The notes under the pieces are model-generated. The model did not search any database, had not been told where the DNA came from, and saw nothing but the letters and a program-made list of their open reading frames with translations. From an uncultured Bacteroidales bacterium (lineage in GTDB: Bacteria > Bacteroidota > Bacteroidia > Bacteroidales > Paludibacteraceae): a stretch of 64,000 nt of DNA. A program made the position numbers and the translations under genes. Each line of letters starts with the position of its first letter. The first letter of the stretch is position 1. Shown piece by piece: positions 1 through 8,404 of this stretch. The stretch is from NCBI GenBank assembly GCA_902766045.1, contig CACXCA010000004.1, forward strand, positions 16,333-80,332, in the 5' to 3' direction.

Positions 1-542
1 AAGTCATTGCGAACTGGCGTTCCTTGGTTGACCCATAGCGCATTGGCGGTGTGCATCTCCGCATCATCGGTTTTTACATTGAGGGAGCTGTAGATTTTCC
101 GGTAGAAGTCGTTCATCTCTTCCAATGCGTTCTCGCCCTGGAATCCCAGGGCGTCCGTAATCTCCTTCGCACCCTTTTCAGAGGCTCCGTTGGCACATAA
201 GCCTAATGCTATGTTAAGGCTGATGGGTGAAAAGAATTTGATGGAGGACGAATCCATTTTTCGTACTTGGGCGTAGCAATCCATGGCGAACTTGTTATTG
301 CTCTTCACGAATGCTTGCTCCTGCTCCGTTGTTTCAAGCGAAACCTGCTCGGCGGATTCGGGAGGCAACACCCATTCATTCAACTGGCTGCTTGTCGTAT
401 CTGAGTCCACTATTATGGCGGTACTGTCCGCTTTCCCGCAACCTACTGCATCACTTTTCTTTGAGTTGGGAGACGTGCAGCAGAACAAGCCTATCGCCAG
501 CGATGTCATGCCCAAAAATAAAAATGGAGTTCGGTTTTTCAT
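1..542 (-). CDS. Serpin, secreted or lipoprotein, partial (C-terminus outside window)
   Basis: The reverse strand is open from an ATG at 542 to the window edge, giving about 180 N-terminal residues. A hydrophobic leader ends in a double Cys (GLFCCTS), suggesting an exported lipoprotein although the lipobox is not canonical. The serpin core follows, with IKFFSPISLNIALGLCANGA and the helix-D-like stretch near HTANALWVNQG, closely matching the two complete serpins to the right. It lacks the VWLKNGEQQV module those two carry after their signal peptides. The DNA is visibly more GC-rich than its paralogues. The reactive-centre loop lies outside the window, so its target class cannot be judged. Serpins are suicide inhibitors of serine or cysteine proteases. 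Confidence 0.9.
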   Translation of the reverse strand, partial: MKNRTPFLFLGMTSLAIGLFCCTSPNSKKSDAVGCGKADSTAIIVDSDTTSSQLNEWVLPPESAEQVSLETTEQEQAFVKSNNKFAMDCYAQVRKMDSSSIKFFSPISLNIALGLCANGASEKGAKEITDALGFQGENALEEMNDFYRKIYSSLNVKTDDAEMHTANALWVNQGTPVRND

Positions 543-567
543 GTTATCATATTAAAAAATTACATAT

Positions 568-575
568 CAAAGATA
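568..575 (-). promoter_or_regulatory. Probable -7 box of the leftmost serpin
   Basis: On the minus strand this reads TATCTTTG, an exact match to the Bacteroides -7 consensus TAnnTTTG. It lies about 25 bases before the serpin ATG at 542 and just after the terminator of the upstream serpin, so this gene probably has its own promoter. Confidence 0.6.
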
Positions 576-576
576 G

Positions 577-611
577 TAAAAAAAAGTGAGGACAATCGTG
601 TTTGCCCTCAC
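577..611 (-). terminator. Intrinsic terminator of the second serpin
   Basis: On the minus strand a GTGAGG/CCTCAC stem (with an inner CAA/TTG extension) is followed by a run of eight or more T. It sits between the stop of the second serpin at 631 and the promoter of the leftmost one. Confidence 0.8.
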
Positions 612-630
612 CAATAAATATTTGATCAAA

Positions 631-2037
631 TCAGTTGCCCTGTGGCACATCATCATACTCACCTACAAAGATCAAGAGTCCTGTCGTATTCTCACGAATG
701 ACGAAGAAAAACGGACGGTTACATTCCATTTTGAATTTTGCTTCAGGCATCATCATTTTGGAATCCACCACAGTAGAGGTAGCAGCAGCTGCTTCTGTTC
801 CTTCCTCGTCCACTTTAACGAAATAATCCTGAGCAATTTGACTTACGTACAATGACTCCATTGGATCAATGATTGCATTAGGATATCTCGTGAAGATATC
901 ATTGATATTCAATTCAGACAGCACATCCCCTAATTGATAATTACCTTTCATTTCAAACTTAGGCATTATCACATTACATGTCATTTTTTGGAAAGGAATG
1001 GTGTTCAATTGAAGCGTCGGCAATACCTCATCAAGGTCATGACCCTTTTTCGGCAATATCACAATCATACTATAAGCAGAGGTTTGGGTCGTATCCTTCA
1101 TATCAAAGTCCCCGCTAACATAATCCATCTCAACAGCCTGGTAATCATCTGTTTCAGCACACTTCATGTATTTATTTTCAATCTCCATGAATTGAGCTTG
1201 TTGGGACTGACTTTGTACGCCCTGAAAATTTTTCTCCCCGATACCTTCGAAAACGAACTTCCATTTCGCCTTGAAATAGCAAGCGTTGTTGAGAACAAGC
1301 TGTGTATTAGGATTAACATCTATTGAGAGCGATTTTATACGATCGTTGGTCATAAGAGCTGCCCAATAATTTATTGTATCCAAAGCATTTTTGGAATTAT
1401 TAAGGAAATCCAGATGTCTAACCGTTGCATAATATTTTTCCCTTGCCTGTGATAAGAACTCATCATAAACAGCAGCACCATTCTGGATCCATAACGCATT
1501 CGCAGTATGGATATCCACACTATCAACATTTGAGTTAATGGAGTTATACACTTTTTGAAAGAAGTTGTTCATATCACTCAACGCTGTTGAAGACTGAAAG
1601 CCCAATGCATCGGTGATCTCCTTGGCTCCCTCTGCAGATGCTCCATTAGCGCATAGGCCTAAGGCAATATTAAGACTGACCGGTGAGAAGAAATGAAGCG
1701 ATCTTGGCTCCGTGGATCCTGGTTCAACCGGCATCTTACGGATCTTTGCATAACATCTCATGGCAAAATCATTGGTCGTCTGAACAAACGACTGTTCTTG
1801 ATCAGTCACCACCAGCGGATTAGGTGCCGCATATTTAGGAGGAAATGTCCAATCGTTCAATGGTTTATACACCGACTGAGAACTCTCACCAAATGTTATA
1901 CTATCCACTTGATTGATTTCATACACTTGTTGTTCACCATTCTTCAGCCATACCTGCATACTATATGGCGTCTCGGCAAACGAAGCAACACTGAATGTTA
2001 ATGTTGCAATCCCTAATAATAAATTACTTTTAACCAT
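631..2037 (-). CDS. Secreted serpin, predicted Lys at P1
   Basis: The 468-residue protein begins with a Sec signal peptide (cleavage likely after SVASFA), then a short module VWLKNGEQQVYEINQVDS, then a full serpin fold. The inhibitory hinge EEGTEAAAATS near the C-terminus has the small residues needed for loop insertion, so it is probably a true inhibitor. Aligning the hinge Gly to P15, as in alpha-1-antitrypsin, puts Lys at P1 and Met at P1', suggesting a trypsin-like target. The usual serpin end (NRPFFFVIRENTTGLLIFVG) is present. It lies 73 bases downstream of the next serpin with no clear promoter between, so the two may be co-transcribed. The P1 assignment is inference from alignment by eye. 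Confidence 0.93.
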   Translation of the reverse strand: MVKSNLLLGIATLTFSVASFAETPYSMQVWLKNGEQQVYEINQVDSITFGESSQSVYKPLNDWTFPPKYAAPNPLVVTDQEQSFVQTTNDFAMRCYAKIRKMPVEPGSTEPRSLHFFSPVSLNIALGLCANGASAEGAKEITDALGFQSSTALSDMNNFFQKVYNSINSNVDSVDIHTANALWIQNGAAVYDEFLSQAREKYYATVRHLDFLNNSKNALDTINYWAALMTNDRIKSLSIDVNPNTQLVLNNACYFKAKWKFVFEGIGEKNFQGVQSQSQQAQFMEIENKYMKCAETDDYQAVEMDYVSGDFDMKDTTQTSAYSMIVILPKKGHDLDEVLPTLQLNTIPFQKMTCNVIMPKFEMKGNYQLGDVLSELNINDIFTRYPNAIIDPMESLYVSQIAQDYFVKVDEEGTEAAAATSTVVDSKMMMPEAKFKMECNRPFFFVIRENTTGLLIFVGEYDDVPQGN

Positions 2038-2110
2038 ATCCTATTTTACTATATAAAACATCTACATATCTACAATAAGACGAAGAGACACAACGATGAC
2101 AAGCATTCGT

Positions 2111-3493
2111 TTACTCATCCTTACTTACCTTTTTCACCACGTTCACTTTACCCATGAATAGCAACATACCTGTTGTCTTTTCACGTATAACGAATCCGAA
2201 CGGACGGTTAACTTTCATACTTGCAGTACTGCTTGGCAATGCAGAACCCGCTGCCACAATAGATGTTACAGCTGCAGCTTCTGTTCCTTCTTCATCCACC
2301 TTGATATAGGTATCTTGCACGATATCAGAAACGACAGAACCCATATTGACAGCAAAAGGATACGAACTGAAGATATTGGAAATGCCCATATCTTTCATAT
2401 TATCAACCAACGATAGAGATGATTTTATGCCAAACCTTGGAAATTTCAAATCAACCATAGTTCGTTTCAATGAAATACTATCCCAATTGATAGCATCAAA
2501 AGTCTCATTTAGGCTCTTTCCCTCCGATGGTAAAAACAGCAACATACTATAGCTTCCCATTCCATTATTGGACAATATCTCATTTTTATATCCGTATGTA
2601 AGTTCAATCATTTGATAATCATCTGTTTGTGTATAAAAATAAGTATCCTCTGAATGCATCATATCAACGATTTGTTTATTTCCATCTATTGTCATAAAGG
2701 TGTCATTTTTCGTCATGCTCTCACGAATATCCACATGCCAACCTGCTTTGAAATAACATGCGTTATTAATAACAAGAGTAGTAAAATTATCAATAACAAT
2801 ATTTAATCGTTTAATACAATCGTTTGTCATAAGAGCAGCCCATTTATCTATCGTATCCTTAGATGCAGTTGGCTCATTAACATAATCCAAGTGTCGAACA
2901 GTAGCATAGTATTGATCTCGAGCCACACCTAGGAACGAAGGTTTTACGATAGCACCCATGACAGGCCAAATAGCATTATTCACTTTAAGGATAACACTAT
3001 CAATCGGAGAGTTAAGAGAAAGTATTACACTATTAAAGTATTGGTTCATTTCTTCGACTGAATTATCTCCTTGAAAGCCTAAAACAGTTGCTATTTCCTT
3101 TGATCCTTTAGAAGATGCTCCATTCGCACACAATCCAAGAGCAATCTGTAAACTGATAGGAGAATAAAACAAATTCTCATTATCATGAGACTGATTTATT
3201 AATGAAAAAGATTTCTTGGCAAAATCATTTCCCGTATGAACGTATGCAATTTGTTCATTTGAGAGAGAAAGAGGCACAGGACGATTGTTATTAGGAAGGA
3301 ACGTCCAATCGTTTAATGGTTTAAACTCTTCTTGTTGAGCCACGCCAAAAGTAACGCTATCGACCTGATCGATTTCAAAAACTTGTTGTTCGCCATTCTT
3401 TAGCCAAACCTGCATATTCATAGGTGTATTAGCAAATAAACCTAAACAAGATGCCCCTACTACAAGAGCTGTAACTAACTGATTCTTTTTCAT
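2111..3493 (-). CDS. Secreted serpin, predicted Ser at P1
   Basis: A 460-residue paralogue of the neighbouring serpin with a signal peptide (cleavage near GLFA/NT), the same post-signal module VWLKNGEQQVFEIDQVDSV, and a full serpin domain. The hinge EEGTEAAAVTS is compatible with inhibition. Counting from the hinge Gly as P15 puts Ser at P1 and Ala at P1', which would suit elastase-like proteases with small S1 pockets, unlike the Lys of its neighbour. The DNA is the most AT-rich of the three serpins. It is first in the minus-strand run and has its own promoter box upstream. Confidence 0.93.
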   Translation of the reverse strand: MKKNQLVTALVVGASCLGLFANTPMNMQVWLKNGEQQVFEIDQVDSVTFGVAQQEEFKPLNDWTFLPNNNRPVPLSLSNEQIAYVHTGNDFAKKSFSLINQSHDNENLFYSPISLQIALGLCANGASSKGSKEIATVLGFQGDNSVEEMNQYFNSVILSLNSPIDSVILKVNNAIWPVMGAIVKPSFLGVARDQYYATVRHLDYVNEPTASKDTIDKWAALMTNDCIKRLNIVIDNFTTLVINNACYFKAGWHVDIRESMTKNDTFMTIDGNKQIVDMMHSEDTYFYTQTDDYQMIELTYGYKNEILSNNGMGSYSMLLFLPSEGKSLNETFDAINWDSISLKRTMVDLKFPRFGIKSSLSLVDNMKDMGISNIFSSYPFAVNMGSVVSDIVQDTYIKVDEEGTEAAAVTSIVAAGSALPSSTASMKVNRPFGFVIREKTTGMLLFMGKVNVVKKVSKDE

Positions 3494-3540
3494 AAATTTA
3501 ACTATTTGTATTGATAGACATGTATAATAAATGGTTTGGG

Positions 3541-3548
3541 CAAATATA
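3541..3548 (-). promoter_or_regulatory. -7 box upstream of the serpin run
   Basis: The minus strand reads TATATTTG, a perfect TAnnTTTG match, about 48 bases upstream of the serpin start at 3493. No convincing -33 TTTG was found at the usual spacing. Confidence 0.55.
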
Positions 3549-3693
3549 TAAATTTTTATCTTTATTATTCCTTATTTATGAATTTTTTCAACGAACGACA
3601 TCAAATAGACCAGCATACATATAGACACATAAACGGTTCAAAACCGTAGAAAACAACTATCATCCAGATCAATTTTCTACCGAACAAAAGCGC

Positions 3694-3914
3694 AAAAAAA
3701 GAGGGCATATCAGATTTGATACGCCCTCTTATAAGATGTCGCACCGCGATTAAGTTAAACTCCCTGTAATATGTTTTGAACGTATATCAGCCTTTGTAAT
3801 CCACTCGTGCATAGAAGCATCCCGAAGGTGTGGCCCGCCATTAACTGACAGTTTGCCGTTCTTTGATTGTCTTTTTTCTTGTTAAGTTTAACAATCTTCA
3901 AGGAACGATGCGAC
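3694..3914 (-). ncRNA. Structured small RNA with terminator, possibly 6S RNA
   Basis: This lies in the 630-base gene-free stretch between 3493 and 4127. On the minus strand GTCGCATCG (3914-3906) pairs over nine bases with CGGTGCGAC (3746-3738), enclosing about 160 bases. An inner GTTAAAC/GTTTAAC pairing and small hairpins lie inside. A promoter-like box (GATATTTG, 3929-3922) stands eight bases before the closing stem, the right spacing for initiation at its first base. After the closing stem comes a 13-base hairpin with one A/C mismatch (3730-3699) and a run of seven T, an intrinsic terminator. A rod about 177 bases long closed by its own ends with an independent promoter and terminator resembles 6S RNA. 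I did not recognise a tmRNA, SRP RNA or RNase P core. Confidence 0.6.
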
Positions 3915-4126
3915 AATTCTTCAAATATCTTCTAACAATCAATCAAGACCTTTTCTTAAATGAAACTCTGCTTGATTTCTTGTTCTTTTGTTTTATTGAT
4001 TCAAATATATAAGGATTTTTTTTATTTCACAAGCAAAAATAGTGTTGTTTTTTCTATTTGTTTATTGTATATTGCAAAGGTTTTGTGATTACGAAAACAC
4101 AGTCTTAGTTTTAAGTGTATAAAAAG

Positions 4127-4831
4127 ATGTCTGGTAATTTATATTTAATACCTAATACATTAGGTGATTGTGAGATAAACAATGTTTTTCCAAATTATAA
4201 CTTGGATATCATACACAAAGTTAAGTTTTTCATTGTCGAAGATATTCGAACCACCCGCAGGTTCCTAAAAAAAATTGATTCCAACATCAATATCGACGAA
4301 TTACAATTCTTCACACTAAACAAGCACACCTCTCCTCAGGAGATTTCCTCCTATTTAAATCCTCTGAAAGAAGGGAATGATATGGGTATTATCTCAGAAG
4401 CCGGCTGCCCTGCTATTGCCGATCCTGGTGCCGACATTGTCAAGATTGCACAGGAGAAGAATTACAATGTGATTCCGTTGGTAGGTCCATCTTCTATCTT
4501 GTTAGGATTAATGGCCTCTGGATTCAACGGTCAGAGTTTTGCCTTTGTCGGCTATTTACCTATCAAAGACAATGAAAGAACACTACGAATCAAACAATTG
4601 GAGAAGAGAGCTCATATTGAACAGCAATCTCAGATATTCATAGAAACGCCCTACCGCAATCAAAAAATGTTGGAAGAGATTCTCTCCATTTGTCAGCCCA
4701 ACACAAAATTATGCATTGCATGTGACATCACGCTGAACACAGAATATATCAAAACAAAATCCATCGCTGAATGGAAAAAGGCCCAGTTGCCCGACTTGAA
4801 CAAAAGACCTTGTATATTTATTCTATATTGA
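4127..4831 (+). CDS. SAM-dependent methyltransferase, tetrapyrrole methylase / RsmI-like family
   Basis: The 234-residue protein starts at the ATG giving MSGNLYLIPN; a GTG four codons earlier is less likely. It carries the tetrapyrrole-methylase (PF00590) signatures: IISEAGCPAIADPGADIV around residues 85-105 and PLVGPSSILLGLMASGF for cofactor binding, followed by FVGYLPI, typical of RsmI, which methylates the 2'-hydroxyl of C1402 in 16S rRNA. It lacks the short C-terminal domain of full-length RsmI and may be a paralogue, so the substrate is uncertain. It converges with the sulfatase-like gene, with only three bases between stops. Confidence 0.85.
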   Translation: MSGNLYLIPNTLGDCEINNVFPNYNLDIIHKVKFFIVEDIRTTRRFLKKIDSNINIDELQFFTLNKHTSPQEISSYLNPLKEGNDMGIISEAGCPAIADPGADIVKIAQEKNYNVIPLVGPSSILLGLMASGFNGQSFAFVGYLPIKDNERTLRIKQLEKRAHIEQQSQIFIETPYRNQKMLEEILSICQPNTKLCIACDITLNTEYIKTKSIAEWKKAQLPDLNKRPCIFILY

Positions 4832-4834
4832 TAT

Positions 4835-6904
4835 TTATTTGCTTTGTGAATATTCCAAATTAGCCACCTGATATAGTGCTTGTGCTTCTCTCATCTGCTT
4901 TTGAGAATACTCACCCATCAACTCCTCTTGATAAGTCCAATTACCAAGCTCCGTTACCTTATATTGTTTTATCTGCTTAACAGGTGACAAGATTGTCAAG
5001 ATACCATCCGCATAGTATCCAAGATCTTGATAGGTTGCCATGAAAGCTCTTTCTCTATACGAATCCGACAAGATGTTCTGACCATAAAACTTAGAATCAT
5101 AAGAGAAATTCAACAAAGAGAAAAGCGTAGGCATTAAGTCTATTTGCGAGCATACTTTCGAGATTCGTTCAGGCTCCACAAAACCTGGAGCATAAATCAA
5201 AGCTGGTATATGATATCCTTCCAATGGCAAACTTGTTTTTCCCGCACTTGATGCGCAGTGATCAGCCACAATCACAAAAACAGTCTCCTTAAACCATGCT
5301 TTCTTTTCAGCATCCGCAAGGAATTTTCCAATCGCATAATCAGTATATTTTACTGCTGCACGTCGCGTCATAGGATTTCCATCCACCACGATTCTACCTT
5401 CTGGATAGGTGAATGGACGATGGTTACTAATGGTCATGATATGAGCAAAGAACGGCTGATTCTTTGCATAATCCATATCACACAACGTCATTGCCTCACG
5501 ATAACTATCCTCATCACTTGTTCCCCAGATATTATCAAACAAAATACTATCTTTTTCGTACTTAAACTTATCATGAATATCATACTTGTTTTTACCGAAG
5601 AACTCTCTCATATTATCAAAATAGCTATCTCCACCATAAACATACATCGTATGGTATCCGAGCGACTGCAACACTTGTCCTGTAGAGAAAAATTCCTTTT
5701 CAATGGTTCGTTTCACCAAACTCTCACCTGAGCTAGGCGGCAAAGAAAGTGTCACTGCCTCCAAACCTCTAACCGTACGATTTCCTGTGGCAAAGAGATG
5801 ATCAAAAACCAAACTCTTAGTCACCAACTGATCCAAATTAGGAGTAATGCTTCCATCATCTCCGTACGTACCCATGAAATTAGCACTTAAGCTCTCCACG
5901 GTTATCAAAACTATATTTTTATGTATAGGAGCAAGATCCGATTGCACATGACATACACCTGTAGAATCCTCGTGACATAACTCTTTCTTCAAATTATTTG
6001 CCTCCTCAGAATCCATCAAAGGATAAAATTGTGCATAATCCAACTCGTTGTTCACAAAGGCTTCCAAAAAGTTCCAACAACCATTTTTCGGCAACTCCGT
6101 CAGAAAGACGTTATTCGTATTTAAATTATTGTATCCCCAATGAAGCCATTTAAAACTAATACATAATAAAATAGCGAAAAGACCTAAATGAATGAGATAG
6201 TGTTTTCCACTAGCTATGCATGCATTCTTGACCGAATAGCCTCTCGTCATCAACCAACAGAACAAAGCTGACAGCGACAGCACACCAAGCACCAACGGAA
6301 CCATCGGATACGATTCAATAATATTTCCGACAATCTCATTGGTATAGATCATATAATCAACCGCAATGAAATTGTATCGAACACCAAATTCATACCAAAA
6401 GACAGGTTCACCAATTAATATAAAGAGGACGTTAAAACATCCATACAAAAATATCACTAAGTAAATGGCTCCCACATGCCACTTATCCCTTACAACTGGG
6501 ACAAACAGCTTCAAGCTAAAACATGCCAGCACCACAAGCAAAAGAACATTTGCAATCTCTGGCACTACCCCACCATATTCATCTGTTATATCATTAAAAA
6601 AGACCACATAAATAGTCAATATAGCCAATATACCTTCTATGATATACCCCCATGGTTTCTGATACTTCTTATCTGTCATTGTTGAATAAAATAAAAAGGC
6701 AGGTATCAATCCGATTGTAGCGAACATCAAATCATTCAGAAACCCTAGAAAAAAGATTCGCAAATACTGTCCTACAGTAAAATCAACGACAGTGATAGGC
6801 AAAAACAACAAAATCACCCTGATAATGAATCCTATAAGAACTGAAATAACATAAAATCTTGAAGCAAAAATGCTCATCCAATCTTTAAAACACAACTTTT
6901 TCAT
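4835..6904 (-). CDS. LTA synthase-like membrane sulfatase (phosphoglycerol-transferase family)
   Basis: A 689-residue inner-membrane protein with about five to seven hydrophobic helices in residues 15-255 and a periplasmic sulfatase-fold domain from about 325. Metal- and substrate-site features of the LtaS family are visible: VLITVESLS (Glu337), the nucleophile region FATGNRTVRG (probably Thr377) and VADH (Asp548-His549). Family members transfer phosphoglycerol or similar groups from phospholipid to surface polymers. Bacteroidales do not make Gram-positive lipoteichoic acid, so the acceptor here is unknown; glycans or lipid A are possibilities. It is divergent from the DUF3089 gene and monocistronic as far as can be seen. 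Confidence 0.9.
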   Translation of the reverse strand: MKKLCFKDWMSIFASRFYVISVLIGFIIRVILLFLPITVVDFTVGQYLRIFFLGFLNDLMFATIGLIPAFLFYSTMTDKKYQKPWGYIIEGILAILTIYVVFFNDITDEYGGVVPEIANVLLLVVLACFSLKLFVPVVRDKWHVGAIYLVIFLYGCFNVLFILIGEPVFWYEFGVRYNFIAVDYMIYTNEIVGNIIESYPMVPLVLGVLSLSALFCWLMTRGYSVKNACIASGKHYLIHLGLFAILLCISFKWLHWGYNNLNTNNVFLTELPKNGCWNFLEAFVNNELDYAQFYPLMDSEEANNLKKELCHEDSTGVCHVQSDLAPIHKNIVLITVESLSANFMGTYGDDGSITPNLDQLVTKSLVFDHLFATGNRTVRGLEAVTLSLPPSSGESLVKRTIEKEFFSTGQVLQSLGYHTMYVYGGDSYFDNMREFFGKNKYDIHDKFKYEKDSILFDNIWGTSDEDSYREAMTLCDMDYAKNQPFFAHIMTISNHRPFTYPEGRIVVDGNPMTRRAAVKYTDYAIGKFLADAEKKAWFKETVFVIVADHCASSAGKTSLPLEGYHIPALIYAPGFVEPERISKVCSQIDLMPTLFSLLNFSYDSKFYGQNILSDSYRERAFMATYQDLGYYADGILTILSPVKQIKQYKVTELGNWTYQEELMGEYSQKQMREAQALYQVANLEYSQSK

Positions 6905-6922
6905 CTATTATAATTTTTTTTG

Positions 6923-6930
6923 CAAAATTA
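6923..6930 (-). promoter_or_regulatory. -7 box of the LTA-synthase-like gene
   Basis: The minus strand reads TAATTTTG, a perfect TAnnTTTG match, 19 bases upstream of the ATG at 6904, implying a very short leader. Confidence 0.5.
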
Positions 6931-6960
6931 TAAAATAATCTCAAAGCACCTTCACGTGTC

Positions 6961-6991
6961 TTGAAATTTCGAAACAAAACAAATAACTTTG
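6961..6991 (+). promoter_or_regulatory. Promoter of the DUF3089 gene
   Basis: TTGA, 19 bases, then TAACTTTG (6984-6991), close to the Bacteroides consensus, with the -7 box 22 bases before the ATG at 7014. Confidence 0.55.
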
Positions 6992-7013
6992 CATCCCAAA
7001 ACAAGGAAAAATA

Positions 7014-7925
7014 ATGACCCCTAAATACTCTGACGAAAAATTCTGGTTCGAACATGCCTCTCAATTCAAGGGGAAAAGCATCGATATCTTCTATGTATAT
7101 CCAACCATCAATTCGGAACCGCTCACAAACCGCGGAAATGTTCCAGCTTATACAGATATCAAAAGAGCTGAAATACGAAATGCAGCGCGCAAGACTCAAA
7201 CATACAACAAAATAGTCTATGCAGCAGACGATTTCAATTTTTATGCTCCCTATTACCGACAAATGACTACCAAGGTATTTGCCATGAGTAACACTGAGCG
7301 GAAAGAACGTGCCAGACTATCCACATCAGACGTAAAAAGAGCCTTTCAATACTACATGCGTGAATATAACAATGGGAGACCTTACATCCTGTTGAGTCAC
7401 AGTCAAGGTTCACAAATGGTCTTGGAACTGTTGAAACATGGCATGACCGACAAGCAATTCGATCAAATGATTGCCGCCTATCTGATGGGATATGAAATCA
7501 CAGAAAAAGAGCTGAAGAAATTCCCCAACAGGTTAAAACCTGCCACAGGTGAGTATGACAGAGGAGTTATCATATCCTACAACTCAGCCACTTCTGTCAA
7601 TGCCAAATCACCACTATTAGCCAACAGCGTTGTCTGTATCAATCCTTTAAATTGGAAAACCGATTCATCCATTGCACCCGCTTCTTTACACAAAGGAATC
7701 ATCCGATACGACAAAACCATCAAAGGGTACAAAACAACACCTCACTTCACAAGTGTTCAAATACAAGACAATACACTAATTTGTTTAGACGTGAGGCCAG
7801 ACTTATGCTACAATGAAGAATTAAAAGAGCCCTTCCCTATGGGAAATTTGCATTTTGCCGACACCTGGTTATATGCAGAAAACATCAAAGAAAATATGCG
7901 AAAACGTAGCGGTTTACTAAAATAA
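7014..7925 (+). CDS. DUF3089 family alpha/beta-hydrolase
   Basis: The 303-residue protein has the DUF3089 (PF11288) features: DIFYVYPTINSEP near residues 24-36, YAADDFNFYAPYYRQ near 69-83, and the nucleophile elbow LLSHSQGSQM with Ser130. This predicts an esterase, lipase or thioesterase; substrates of the family are poorly known. No signal peptide is visible at the chosen ATG and no better upstream start exists, so it may be cytoplasmic although many relatives are exported. It is transcribed from its own promoter, divergent from the sulfatase-like gene. A minus-strand ORF overlapping its start is a shadow. Confidence 0.88.
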   Translation: MTPKYSDEKFWFEHASQFKGKSIDIFYVYPTINSEPLTNRGNVPAYTDIKRAEIRNAARKTQTYNKIVYAADDFNFYAPYYRQMTTKVFAMSNTERKERARLSTSDVKRAFQYYMREYNNGRPYILLSHSQGSQMVLELLKHGMTDKQFDQMIAAYLMGYEITEKELKKFPNRLKPATGEYDRGVIISYNSATSVNAKSPLLANSVVCINPLNWKTDSSIAPASLHKGIIRYDKTIKGYKTTPHFTSVQIQDNTLICLDVRPDLCYNEELKEPFPMGNLHFADTWLYAENIKENMRKRSGLLK

Positions 7926-7931
7926 ATTTCA

Positions 7932-7939
7932 TACATTTG
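7932..7939 (+). promoter_or_regulatory. -7 box upstream of the small secreted protein
   Basis: TACATTTG matches TAnnTTTG exactly and lies directly after the stop of the DUF3089 gene, about 80 bases before the ATG at 8022. Confidence 0.5.
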
Positions 7940-8021
7940 CCTTGTTGTAAACTAGACCAGTATATATAATTAATTCTTTTGTAAAACCATTTATTTGTCG
8001 AATCCAATACACGAATATTAT

Positions 8022-8300
8022 ATGAAAAACTGGATGAATAAAATATTACTGACCATCATTGCCGCTTTAGGATTTAATTCGTCATTAACGGCAAATGATA
8101 CGATTCTAAAGGACAACAATAAATCTGTCAGGCCTACACGTCCGATAAATACAAAACCACCAGAAATCGTTTGTATGTACGGTGTTCCCAGTTCAATGTT
8201 CAGACCAATTCAAACAGACAGTACACAAAAATCCGTTCCAAACGATATGGATACAACTCAAACAATAAAAAACGAGGAATTGAAAGATAACAAAGAATAA
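8022..8300 (+). CDS. Small secreted protein of unknown function
   Basis: I chose the ATG giving MKNWMNKILLTIIAALGF, which starts a clear Sec signal peptide ending near SLTAND; a longer in-frame start adds an implausible prefix. The mature part is about 70 residues, rich in Pro, Thr, Asn and Asp, with one Cys in PEIVCMYGVPSSMF. The C-terminus is strongly charged. I do not recognise a family. It lies between an esterase-like gene and a cellulase gene but has its own promoter and is separated from the cellulase by another one, so no functional link is shown. Confidence 0.6.
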   Translation: MKNWMNKILLTIIAALGFNSSLTANDTILKDNNKSVRPTRPINTKPPEIVCMYGVPSSMFRPIQTDSTQKSVPNDMDTTQTIKNEELKDNKE

Positions 8301-8370
8301 ACAATAACCGCGCAACCAAAGATGTATAGTTTTTCTATTCTTGTCGCACTGATTATTGATAGAAAAATAG

Positions 8371-8378
8371 TACATTTG
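8371..8378 (+). promoter_or_regulatory. -7 box of the GH9 gene
   Basis: TACATTTG is a perfect TAnnTTTG match 27 bases before the ATG at 8405. Confidence 0.55.
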
Positions 8379-8404
8379 CATTGTAAACAATAATGTAAAA
8401 AAAT

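Noticed and set aside
3694..3914. tmRNA, SRP RNA or RNase P RNA as identity of the structured RNA
   Set aside because: No tRNA-like T arm, no SRP GGAA-type tetraloop domain and no RNase P core elements were found, and the length is wrong for tmRNA and RNase P.
6885..7262. Minus-strand ORF of 125 codons overlapping the sulfatase-like gene start and the DUF3089 gene
   Set aside because: It lies antisense to the clearly recognisable DUF3089 coding sequence, covers the divergent promoters and encodes nothing recognisable.
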